Shown in pieces: positions 1 to 8,823 of a DNA stretch of 64,000 bases. The position numbers were made by a program, and so were the translations under genes. The notes beneath the pieces are model-generated. The model was not told where the DNA came from. It saw only the letters and a list, made by a program, of their open reading frames with translations, and did no database searches. The stretch's first letter is position 1. Each line of letters begins with the position of its first letter. The stretch covers positions 1 to 64,000 of the forward strand of contig CATOSI010000003.1 in the NCBI GenBank assembly GCA_951812505.1, written 5' to 3'. This DNA is from an uncultured Dehalococcoidia bacterium. GTDB taxonomy: Bacteria > Chloroflexota > Dehalococcoidia > Lucifugimonadales > UBA1123.

Positions 1-10
1 GGTTTTTTGC

Positions 11-339
11 CTAGTTGCCGGCCTCCAGGAGATGCTGGGGTCCCTCGCCGGTGGGGTGTCCGCTCATGGCCTCCTTAATGATGATGGTCGCTGTGTCCAC
101 GTTGGCGTTGTCGAACCCCTCGCCTGAGCTGAAGACCTTCGCGCCCAGCCCGGCCAGGTCAACCGCGCCGCCTTCGGCTTGGATGTTTCGGTTATATATG
201 GCGTGTACGTTGGCAATGCGGTCTGGGTTGCAGAGCCCGCTATCTCGGGAGGCTCGGAGCTACATCCGAGAAGCGCTAGCGCCACGCTCACCAAAGTGGC
301 AGCCATTGTAACCGTCCTGAACAGGCTCATACCCAACAC
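11..339 (-). pseudogene. Degenerate lipoprotein-like gene at window edge
   Basis: Two overlapping frames on the minus strand each look partly coding. From 339 one frame gives a lipoprotein signal peptide (hydrophobic core, then lipobox LALLGC) followed by a Thr/Pro-rich stretch. From about 245 to the stop at 11-13 a second frame gives a protein-like sequence (NPDRIANVHAIYNRN ... EAMSGHPTGEG). A frameshift near 200-245 would join them into one short secreted protein of about 105 residues. I do not recognise the family. It is separated from the next LRR lipoprotein gene by about 50 bases and faces the same way. Confidence 0.35.
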
Positions 340-390
340 CTCGGGAGCGAGTGGTACGCATTACCGGTAACATTGCTGATGTCGTATCGG

Positions 391-2632
391 CTAACAATCC
401 GGCAATTCCAATCGATCCATGTCATGGTTCGGGATGTCTCTCAGCGCTCCCGGCACGCATCCCGAGAGACTGTTGCCGCCGAGCCATAACCACTCCAAAT
501 CCGACAAAGCGGACAGTCCCTCTGGAATGTCCCCGGTAAGTTGGTTGTCGTTCAAATACAGTTGCCGCAATGGGAAATCGGCCAGCCATGAGGGGATGTC
601 TCCCGTCAACCGGTTCCTGTTGGCGTTGAAATAGCCCACGTCAGTGAGTTTGGCCAAATTATCGGGGATCGCCCCCGTCAACTGGTTCTCACTTAAGTGT
701 ATCGATTGCAGGTATGGAAGATCGCCCAACCACGAGGGTATCTCTCCAGTGAGTTCATTTACGCCCACGGAGAAATTCCTCAGCAACGACAGATTTGCTA
801 GTGTCGACGGGATCTCGCCGTTCAGTTTGTTGCCCCAGATACGTAGCTCCTTCAAAGCGGCGAGGTTGCCAAGACTTGGCGGTATGGGCCCACTCAGACG
901 ATTTCGCACCAAGGACAGAACCTCGAGATTGAAGAGATTGCCGAGCTCCGGCGGGATCTCGCCGTTCAACTGGTTGTCCCGCAAATTCAACTCCCGGAGG
1001 CGGCTCAGGCTGCCCAATTCCGGCGGCAATTTCCCTCTCAACCGGTTGTCCCGCAGGTTCAAAACCGTGACGTAACCCTCCCGGTCGACGGTCACTCCAT
1101 GCCAGTCACTCCCCGGTGCGTCGGTGAGCCAGTTGTCATTTTTCTCCCACTGGACTCCGCCGGTCGCGTCGTACAGTTCAGCCAAAGCCTCACGATCCAC
1201 CGTCGTGAGATGCGTCCGGGGAGCGATGTCCGGCAGATCCTCCACGGGGAATCCCGCCGCCCGGTGCTGTTCAAACAATAGGTAGAACTCGCTGATTGTC
1301 GTCCCGAATGTGGTCTCGAACGCTTCTTCCCAGGGTGTTTGGGGGTCGAGCAGTGTCCAGTAGGCCATTACGGCTTCCTCTCCGGCACGGGCCGCTAGGA
1401 GTTCAACGGCCATCGCCCCCAATTCAAATGAGTTCTGTGTCGCCAGAAGGCCTTTATAAGTCTCCAGGTCGGATAACGGGGTGTCCACGGCGCTGGCAGT
1501 CTGGCTGAACCATCTTCGCCTCTCGTCGTAAAGGTAGACTGCGCCTTTCGTCAGTGCCCTGTGCGTCTGGAATTCGGCCCCACCCTCTTGTAGCCAGGCC
1601 GGTCCGTGTACCCGGACCTTGGAATGGTCGAGGTCGATACCCCTGTGAGCGGCCAGACCATACTGGTAGATATGAATCAGTTCATGGGAAGAGATATGTG
1701 TAAATCTCAATGGAGACACGCCATACCTCTCCATAATCGAGCCATTTATGATGATCGCGCCCGATCCATCATCTGTCAGGGTCGCTTCGCCTGCACTGCC
1801 GTACGTCTCATATGATTGCGGCGCTTGCCGTTCACTTATGCCATACACTCGAGCCATGGCCGGAACTATGTCCCAGTAGAGATATAAGACGACCTCGTTC
1901 TCGAGTTCCGGCACGGCCAGGGACCTGACGTACTGCTCCGCCAGGAGGAGGCCGCGGCGCACGTCGTAAAACATGTTGTCTGGGACGTTGGCTCCTACCT
2001 CCCAGCTCAAATACGGCACATCTGGATCCTCGAATTCCCGCGTTCCAGCGGTCTCGGGCAGTATTGCAGGCGTTGGTGTCGCCGTGGTGGTCGCAGTTGG
2101 CGGGGGAATAGGAACTGCCGTCGGCTCCAGCGTGGCTGTGGGCAAAGGGGTGAATGTCGCTGACGGCGTAGCGGTTGCCGTGTGAGAAGGTGTGAGAGTC
2201 GGTGTCAGGGTTGGCGCGGGTGATGGCGTTGGCGATGTTATAGCAGTTGGCGTATGAGGAGCCGTGAGAGTCGGAGTCGGTGATGAGGTGTGCGTTGGTA
2301 GTGGGAGTCGGAATTGGCGTTCCAGTCGGAGCCGGGATCGCAGCCGGTGACGGCGTGCGTGTAGCTGCCGCGTCCGTCCCACGCTCCGGCGATGGAGCGG
2401 GGTGAGGCGTGACCGCCAGGGCCAGAGTCTGGGGAACAGGGGGTTCAGATGTCGGGGTGGCAACGGGTTTCTGGACGATGGTTGGCGTCGCGATAGCTGC
2501 ACTCTGCGTGTCGGTCGCGGGCAGTACCGTCTGCTCTCTGACACAGGCAGAAAGGGCAATCAGCAAAAGGCAGCCCACGATCGGGACAATGACAAGCGCG
2601 GTTCTTTCAGATATGGCCCGCCCCATATTCAT
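391..2632 (-). CDS. LRR lipoprotein with gluzincin peptidase-like domain, frameshifted in its linker
   Basis: The gene starts at ATG 2632 (or 2638), preceded by GGAGAAGGG, and encodes a lipoprotein signal peptide with lipobox LSAC. A long Thr/Pro-rich linker follows. Near 2290 the reading frame changes inside this linker, and the rest (to 391) is open in the other frame. After the linker comes a gluzincin-like metallopeptidase domain with HELIH and a downstream WLQEGGAEF, which supplies the third zinc ligand. The C-terminal third is about eight plant-type LRRs (NQLxGxIPxxLGxL), preceded by the cap motif seen in the window's other LRR proteins ([18 protein letters not shown]). It is predicted to be anchored on the outer cell surface. 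The frameshift lies in repetitive codons, so it may be a mutation, a sequencing error or phase variation. The peptidase substrate is unknown. Confidence 0.8.
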
Positions 2633-2698
2633 CAGCATCCCTTCTCCGGTCTCGCACGCAGGCGGCTGGGCGGCTTCAGCTGTCGATTATAGCTATGG

Positions 2699-3391
2699 AT
2701 GTCTGTTGTCGTTCGGTGGTTCTACACTCGCGAATTGCCAGGAGAAGAGGGCAGACTCTCCATTGTGCAAATGACGTCGCTATTCCTACGGGTCGCACGC
2801 CGTGGCTCAGTCGCGTTGTACAGCGCCACCAGAACGGCCCTGTCCGTCTCGACACTTCCCATGTCCTTAGGAACAGGCGTCTGAGTTGCCGACGGCATGG
2901 TGATGGCGTAGTCCGAAGGGTCGAATGCGGCGGTAAGGCGCTGTATCTCGGACTTTTCCAGGAACTCGTTCGCCCCGGTCCGTGGTCGTGAAGTAGTTGA
3001 CGTAGTAGCTCGCCAGCAGTATGTGCATTACGTCCAGCAGGAACGTGTCCGACGCCAGCCGGTAGGACTCCACCATAGCGGCTGTGTACCTGTCCTCGGT
3101 GGGGACCGACTCTATTCGGGCCTTCGCCCCGGCAGACGTCTCCCCGGTGAACGGCGCTATGAAACCCTCTGCGTAAATGTCCACGAACAGGTCGTCGAGC
3201 TGCGCGAGAACCGGAAGCCTTTCGACGTCCACGTCTGCGGGAGTGGGCTGAGAGCGTATGTACTGCATCAGCGCCGCGAAATACGCCAGGTTCGATGACT
3301 CTGCGTTGTCCTGCGCCCGGGCAGGCGAGGAACCGGCCATGAGGCCCGCTACCAGAAGCGGGAATATCAGCGCTGCTGCGATGTACTTCAT
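2699..3391 (-). pseudogene. Truncated secreted LRR-family protein (N-terminal domain only)
   Basis: ATG 3391 has GAGG five bases upstream and opens a cleavable signal peptide (MKYIAAALIFPLLVAG ... ARAQ). The helical domain that follows (AYFAALMQYIRSQPTP, FTGET, MVESYRLASD) also occurs twice in the protein at 4140-7226 and once at 45303-46163. Around 2965 the frame breaks. The neighbouring frame continues with EFLEKSEIQRL, AAFDPSDYAI and the LRR-cap start TDRAVLVALYNAT, then stops being recognisable near 2810. No LRRs remain. It is a decayed, 3'-deleted paralogue of its upstream neighbour. Confidence 0.7.
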
Positions 3392-3451
3392 TTGCCTCAA
3401 GACGGCACTCCGCCTGATCGAGGATCCGTCATACCAGGATGCGTAGGTCCC

Positions 3452-3730
3452 TTACTCACCCGGTCTGCACTTTTTGCACATGCAGACTTCCAGGCCGGTC
3501 GTCCACGCTTCCTGCAGCGCATCCCGCAGGCTGACTTCCTCAAGGTAGTATTGCGCGCGCGGGTTGACGGACTCGCCGCCATGCTGTTTGAGGTAGAGGC
3601 AGTCCTGCCAGTGAATTGCCGCATAGCTGTATGAATTGACATAGAGCGTGTACTTACTCCTTGACTGATGCCCTGCTGCGTCCAGATCGAACCGTTCTCC
3701 CTCTCCTGGGTGGAATGGGCGCGGGCGCAT
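3452..3730 (-). CDS. Small hypothetical ORF with C-terminal CxCxxC, possibly degenerate
   Basis: This 92-codon frame has a protein-like C-terminal half (YAAIHWQDCLYLKQHGG, then CMCKKC near the end). The sequence just upstream in another frame (VIETTLNITRLLNIAVSY) also looks coding, which suggests a frameshift near 3720 and a longer original gene starting near 3850. I recognise no family. It sits between two LRR genes on the same strand. The Cys cluster could bind metal, but that is speculation. Confidence 0.3.
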   Translation of the reverse strand: MRPRPFHPGEGERFDLDAAGHQSRSKYTLYVNSYSYAAIHWQDCLYLKQHGGESVNPRAQYYLEEVSLRDALQEAWTTGLEVCMCKKCRPGE

Positions 3731-3937
3731 CCGACAATGCCGCCTGGTAGCTCACTGCAATGTTCAGAAGCCTGGTAATGTTCAGGGTTGTCTCGATGAC
3801 AGCCTGAGTCCTTCTCCACGGCTGAGTCTGACAGAGTAAACATGGTCGGCTCATAACTCCATCGAAGATCCGACCATGTTCGTCTCGCTCCTATTCCCGT
3901 TGCGGCGTCGCTTCCACTACCCACGACTTGGGCCTTC

Positions 3938-4138
3938 CTACGAGCAGAACGGCAGGCCCAGCTCGTCGAAGTCGTTGTCTCCCACGTCCATCAGGGACTC
4001 GGGCACGCAGCCGGTTAGCTGGTTGCCGGCGAGGTATAGAGACCACAGATCCGTCAGATTGCCAAGCTCAGACGGTATATCGCCGCTCAGGTCGTTATTG
4101 CTGAGTCGCAGAGCTCCCAGGCTGGACAGGTTGCCCAA
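3938..4138 (-). pseudogene. Displaced C-terminal LRR end of the large LRR protein
   Basis: This frame encodes two and a half LRRs and the family's usual C-terminal cap (LTGCVPESL ... LGLPFCS, compare LSGCVPGAL and LTGCIPDAL in the other LRR genes here). It is the natural end of the gene at 4140-7226. A 7-bp tandem duplication at 4148-4161 throws the upstream frame into a premature stop, leaving this piece untranslated unless it is reinitiated. Confidence 0.85.
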
Positions 4139-4139
4139 G

Positions 4140-7100
4140 TCAGAGGGTATCGACTATCGACCCGGTCAGCTCGTTGTCGTTGAGGTAGAGCCACTGCAGA
4201 TTGAACAGATTGCCCAGTTCGGACGGGATGGATCCGCTCAAGTCGTTGCCGCCGAGACTTAATGTGTTCAGACCGACCAGATTGCCCAGTTCGGACGGTA
4301 TCGAACCGCTCAGGTCGTTGACATCAAGATCGAGATCCGTGAGACTCGTCAGGCTGCCCAGTTCGGACGGTATCGAACCGCTCAACCCGTTGTAATACAG
4401 GCGGAGTCCAGTCACCCGCCCATCCGCGTCGGTTGTCACGCCATTCCACGTCCTCAGCGGCTGGTCGCTAAGCCAGTTCGTGTCGTCATCCCAGTTCTCT
4501 CCTTCCGTGGCCTCATACAGCTCAACCAGCACCGCCCGGTCCGCGGCAGAGTCCTCGGTTGCGCAGCTGCTGCCCGATGAGTGTCCTACCCTGGCCAGCC
4601 ACTCCTGAAATGCGCTGTCTACAGGTGCGCAGAGTTGTGGGTTGCCGTCGAACAAGAAGAGCTGTAGATTCTTGAGCCTGGTCAGTTCCCGGGGAAGCAT
4701 ACCGCTCAGATCATTGTTGCTCAGCGATAAGAGGAGCAGGCTGTTAAGGTTGCCCAGTTCGGGCGGTATCGAACCGCTCAGATCGTTGTAGTCGAGTTGC
4801 AGATTCCACAGATTGGTCAGGTTGCCCAGTTCGGGCGGTATCGAACCGCTCAGTTGGTTGCCGCTGAGCCACAGGTCGGTTACGCGTCCGTCCTCATTGG
4901 TGGTAACGCCGTACCACTCTCCTATGGATTCGTCGCTCAGCCAGTTGGTATTGTAATTCCAGTTGTCGCCGTCGGTGGCGTTGTACAGCGCAACCAGCGC
5001 GGCGCGGTTCTCCGCTACCCCGCCGCAGCTGTTGCCTCGCCAGTTAGAGAGTCCCTGCAGCCAGATATTGAATGCTTCGTCCGTCGGCGCGCAGAGGTCT
5101 AGATTGTTGTGGAAGTTGAATTCCTGCAGATTGGTGAGCTTGGTCAGGTCCAGCGGGAGTATCCCTGTCAACTGGTTGCTGTCGAGATACAAGTATTGCA
5201 GGCTGGAAAGGTTCCCCAGTTCACGTGGAATGTCCCCACTCAGCTGATTGTGGTGGAGCCACAGCCACTGCAGATTCGTCAGCTTACTCAGTTCGGGTGG
5301 GATATCACCATTCAACTCGTTGCCGTTGAGCCACAGCCACTGCAGATTCGTCAGGTTACCCAGTTCGGGCGGTATCGAACCGCTCAGATCATTGAATTGG
5401 AGGGCGAGGTTTTCCAAGTCTGGGAGATCTCCCAGTTCGGGCGGTATCGAACCGCTCAGATCATTGAATTGGAGGGCGAGGTTTTCCAAGTTTGGGAGAT
5501 TTCCCAGTTCGGGCGGTATCGGTCCGCTCAGTTCGTTGTGGTCGAGGGCGAGGTTTTCCAAGTTTGGGAGATTTCCCAGTTCAAGCGGTATCGGTCCGCT
5601 CAGCTCGTTGAACTCGAGCAACAGCCATTGCAGATTCGTCAGGTTACCCAGTTCACGTGGAATGTCCCCACTGAGCTGATTGTGGTGGAGCAACAGCCAC
5701 TGCAGATTCGTCAGGTTACCCAGTTCGGGCGGTATCGAACCGCTCAACCCGTTGCTGCCGAGCAACAGCCACTGCAGATTCGTCAGGTTACCTAGTTCGG
5801 GTGGTATCGAACCGCTCAGCTCGTTGCTGTCGAGGGCGAGGGTTTCCAAGTCTGGGAGATTTCCCAGTTCGGGCGGTATCGAACCGCTCAACCCGTTGCT
5901 GTCGAGCCACAGTTCCTCCAGATTCGTCAGGTTACCCAGTTCGGGCGGGATCCTACCATCCAACTGGTTGTCCCATAGAACCAGGTCGGTTAATTTGTTC
6001 AGGTTGCCCAGAGCGGACGGCATCTCGCCGCTCAAACCGTTGTCGGCGAGCCATAGACTCGTCACTCGCCCATCCCTCCCGGTATCTACACCATACCAGT
6101 CCCCCATGGGCTTATCGCTCAGCCAGTCGGTGCTGGTCGACCAGTTGTCCCCGTCGGTCGCGTTGTACAGCGCGACAAGAGCGGCCCTGTCAGTCTCGAC
6201 ACTTCCCGCATCCTCCGGTACAGGCGTCGTAGCCGCCGACGGCATGGGTATGGCGTAGTCTGTCGGGTCGAAGGCGTCGGCCAGAGTCTCGATCTTGGCG
6301 CTCTTGAGAAACTCAGAAGAGGCGTTCAGGCCCTCAGCAGCAGTGAAGAATTCGACGTAGTACAGCGGCAGAAGTTGGTGGATTATGTTCAGCAGCAGAG
6401 GGTTCGACGCCAAGCGGTACGACTCCACCATCACAGCGGTGAACCTGTCTTCTTTTTCAGGGACGGATTGGAGACGCGCCTTCACCTGTTCGGGGGTCTC
6501 TCCGGTGTACGGGGTTATGAAGCCTGTTATGTATATGTCGGAGAGCGCGGTGTCCAGGGTGGCCAGGACGGGGATGTTGTCCGCTTTTACCTCGGTGGGC
6601 GTGGGCTGGGAGCGGATGTACTGCATCAGCGCCGCGAACCTGGCCAGGTCGTCGGAGTCCACGCTGTCCTGTCTCTGGGCGGAGGGCGATGTCGCTCTGG
6701 TCGTGGACGGAGCGGGTATGGCGTAGTCGGTCGAGTCAAAGGCGTCGGCCAGAGTCTCGATCTTGGCGCTCTTGAGAAACTCAGAAGAGGCGTTCAGGTC
6801 CTCAGCAGTGGTGAAGAATTCGACGTAGTACAGCGGCAGAAGCTGGTGGATTATGTCCAGAAGCAAAGGGTCCGAGGTGAGACGATATGACTCCACCATC
6901 ACCGCGATGAACCTGTCTTCTTCTTCAGGGACGGATTGGAGACGCGCCTTCACCTGTTCGGGGGTCTCTCCGGTGTATGGCGTTATGAAGCCTGTTATGT
7001 ATATGTCGGAAAGGGCGGTGTCCAGGGTGGCCAAAACTGGAATGTTGTCGGATTTTACGTCTGCGGGAGTGGGCTGAGAGCGGATGTACTGCATCAGCGC

Positions 7101-7226
7101 TGCGAAATACGCCAGCTTCGAAGAATCTGCGTTGGTCTGCGCTTGTGCGGGTGAGAACCCTGACGCAAGACCCGCTATCAGAAGTGGAAAGATCAGCGCT
7201 GCTGCGATGTACTTCAGTCTCTTCAT
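4140..7226 (-). CDS. Large secreted LRR protein with duplicated N-terminal domain
   Basis: ATG 7226 is preferred over the upstream in-frame start because GGTGGAG lies just upstream and the signal peptide begins there (MKRLKYIAAALIFPLL ... AQAQ). Two copies of an unnamed helical domain of about 140 residues follow (QYIRSQPTP, ITGFITPYTGETPEQV, MVESYRL, LPLYYVEFFT). Then come three LRR blocks, each opened by a cap such as ALVALYNATDGDNW plus a WYGV motif. The repeats are plant-type ([17 protein letters not shown]), about 20 in total. The protein is predicted to be extracellular and to act in adhesion or recognition. It ends prematurely at 4140 through a 7-bp duplication, and its real C-terminus lies at 3938-4138. 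Similar genes lie on both sides and at 45.3 kb. Confidence 0.9.
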   Translation of the reverse strand: MKRLKYIAAALIFPLLIAGLASGFSPAQAQTNADSSKLAYFAALMQYIRSQPTPADVKSDNIPVLATLDTALSDIYITGFITPYTGETPEQVKARLQSVPEEEDRFIAVMVESYRLTSDPLLLDIIHQLLPLYYVEFFTTAEDLNASSEFLKSAKIETLADAFDSTDYAIPAPSTTRATSPSAQRQDSVDSDDLARFAALMQYIRSQPTPTEVKADNIPVLATLDTALSDIYITGFITPYTGETPEQVKARLQSVPEKEDRFTAVMVESYRLASNPLLLNIIHQLLPLYYVEFFTAAEGLNASSEFLKSAKIETLADAFDPTDYAIPMPSAATTPVPEDAGSVETDRAALVALYNATDGDNWSTSTDWLSDKPMGDWYGVDTGRDGRVTSLWLADNGLSGEMPSALGNLNKLTDLVLWDNQLDGRIPPELGNLTNLEELWLDSNGLSGSIPPELGNLPDLETLALDSNELSGSIPPELGNLTNLQWLLLGSNGLSGSIPPELGNLTNLQWLLLHHNQLSGDIPRELGNLTNLQWLLLEFNELSGPIPLELGNLPNLENLALDHNELSGPIPPELGNLPNLENLALQFNDLSGSIPPELGDLPDLENLALQFNDLSGSIPPELGNLTNLQWLWLNGNELNGDIPPELSKLTNLQWLWLHHNQLSGDIPRELGNLSSLQYLYLDSNQLTGILPLDLTKLTNLQEFNFHNNLDLCAPTDEAFNIWLQGLSNWRGNSCGGVAENRAALVALYNATDGDNWNYNTNWLSDESIGEWYGVTTNEDGRVTDLWLSGNQLSGSIPPELGNLTNLWNLQLDYNDLSGSIPPELGNLNSLLLLSLSNNDLSGMLPRELTRLKNLQLFLFDGNPQLCAPVDSAFQEWLARVGHSSGSSCATEDSAADRAVLVELYEATEGENWDDDTNWLSDQPLRTWNGVTTDADGRVTGLRLYYNGLSGSIPSELGSLTSLTDLDLDVNDLSGSIPSELGNLVGLNTLSLGGNDLSGSIPSELGNLFNLQWLYLNDNELTGSIVDTL
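4148..4161. repeat. 7-bp tandem duplication causing LRR truncation
   Basis: TATCGAC occurs twice in a row (4148-4154 and 4155-4161). Removing one copy restores a continuous frame that reads LTGSIPSDLGNL into the displaced LRR end at 3938-4138. Confidence 0.95.
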
Positions 7227-7333
7227 GTTTTCACTCCACCGGATTATCGTTTTGTTGCTCTTCTCAGACATCGTTCACCGTCGTTTCCGTCCCGCTCTTC
7301 TGATACTGGACGGAAACTCCCCGCGGCGGTCGC

Positions 7334-7738
7334 CTACCGACGTTCCGCCGTTTCTTCGTCGTTTCGTTCCGGCACGTCTCTGCGTGGGCTGGTGAGAATA
7401 TATCCACTGGCAGCGGCCCACCATCCCCTGATCTCGCACCGGTCACTGAACCCCAGCCTGCGGCAGCCGGACCTGATCTGGTTGGACACCGTTCTCGCCG
7501 ACAGGTCCCGCCCGGCGGCTATCTCCTCGGGCATCTCTCACTCGAGGAACCTGGACACCGCGTCCATCTCCGCCCTGGTCAGCCATGAACCCAGCGTAGA
7601 AGCGCGCTCCCTCAGAAGACCCCGCGTCGCGTCCTCATCCGACCCGGCAAGCCCGCTCAGGATCTCCTGTGCCAGCTGCAGCGACGATATGGCGCGACGT
7701 ATCTCCCGCCGGGTCTCAGGACTGCCTGTATCTTCCAA
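7334..7738 (-). pseudogene. LuxR/GerE-type HTH regulator interrupted by an in-frame TGA
   Basis: From 7738 a helical segment (TRREIRRAISSLQLAQEILSG) leads into a GerE-type DNA-binding domain: LTRAEMDAVSRFLE, then a TGA at 7538-7540, then in the same frame EMPEEIAAGRDLSARTVSNQ and IRSGCRRLGF. The helix-turn-helix alignment runs straight across the stop, so TGA probably replaced TGG or another sense codon. A truncated product would lack the recognition helix. It lies 100 bases upstream of the LRR gene start on the same strand and may once have regulated it. No receiver domain is visible. Confidence 0.65.
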
Positions 7739-7841
7739 TTGCCGCTCACCTATTCCGCAGTCCCATATTCATAACGCCGTGTCCCTTCCGAATCTCCGGC
7801 CGGTCCCTGTGTTCTATTTCTCCTCCGACACCGGACACCCC

Positions 7842-7895
7842 TGCCTTCCACACTCGTGGGACTTCCTCTGCCTTCCACACTCGTGGGACTTCCTC
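7842..7895. repeat. Two perfect tandem copies of a 27-bp unit
   Basis: The unit starting TGCCTTCCACACTCG occupies 7842-7868 and again 7869-7895 without mismatch. It lies in non-coding sequence upstream of the LuxR-like remnant. Confidence 0.9.
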
Positions 7896-8823
7896 TATAG
7901 CCCGTCCATCTTCGAACGGCGGGCGACCTGTCCGGCAGTCCGGAGTCTGTTATGCACTATTCGTCGACATCTGTCATGGGCTTTAGACCCATGACTGTCT
8001 GTGTCCTGTCCCCACGAAAGCGCGTAATTGCTCGCCTGAGATGTGAAAGCGCGAGTAGACTATCGATACCAGAGTGGACCCGGAGTGTCTGTGACAGGCC
8101 TGTCACACTTTGGCTTGAACCTGTGAACCCGGCGTCGGGTATGGCCGAAAGGAACTTTGTCAGGCCATTCTTCTGCGACCATTCCTCCCTTGCAGTGAAC
8201 TGCCGACGCAGAACAAGACCACTATGGGAGTGCGACCGGTCTTCTGAATAGGTTCCAGCGCCCAATTTCGAGAGTCGAATACGCTCCCCGTGGGCTGGCT
8301 CAAAATACCAATCGAATTGGTACATTGTGTTCTGTTCGGCGAGCCTGAGAGACGGTACATTGTCGAGGGATATGAACCGCGGCTAATACGCCGGCACGCC
8401 GTGGATGCAGAAGAGGAATGGAATCGTCGAGGGCTTGAGGCACCCTCCGATTCAGAGGATAGGCGGTGAGTTCGTCATTGAAATCGGATTGACTTGGCTG
8501 AAGGGACCACTGTAACCAGAGCGACCCGCTGTGAATCTGATGAGAGAGGAGGCTCGGACGTCTTCGAACGGACTGAACAAGGTAATGGTCGTGGACCACC
8601 CTCGGTCGTGAGTCAAAGTCCGCGGGGCGCGCCGGAAGCAGCCGGACGGCTGGAGATGTGGGTTTCAGACCCCTGCAACTCCACCGCAACCGACCTCAGC
8701 GTCTAGTTGACATAATTACTCTAGGGCGAACCGACTGGAGTTCCCATCTGGGGAGTCTGACCGTCAGAACGAAGCTATATAGGCAGGTCGACAATCTGTC
8801 GAAGTTCAGGGACTATGTCCGCT
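7896..8823. other. Non-coding stretch before ISNCY element
   Basis: I see no convincing gene in this stretch of about 0.9 kb. The open frames are short, lack ribosome-binding sites and show no recognisable motifs. Confidence 0.5.

Noticed and set aside
5109..6258. Long plus-strand open frames opposite the LRR gene
   Set aside because: They are antisense shadows of the LRR repeats, without ribosome-binding sites.
7957..8689. Minus-strand frames upstream of the ISNCY element
   Set aside because: No family motif, no ribosome-binding site and Ser/Arg-rich composition typical of spurious frames.
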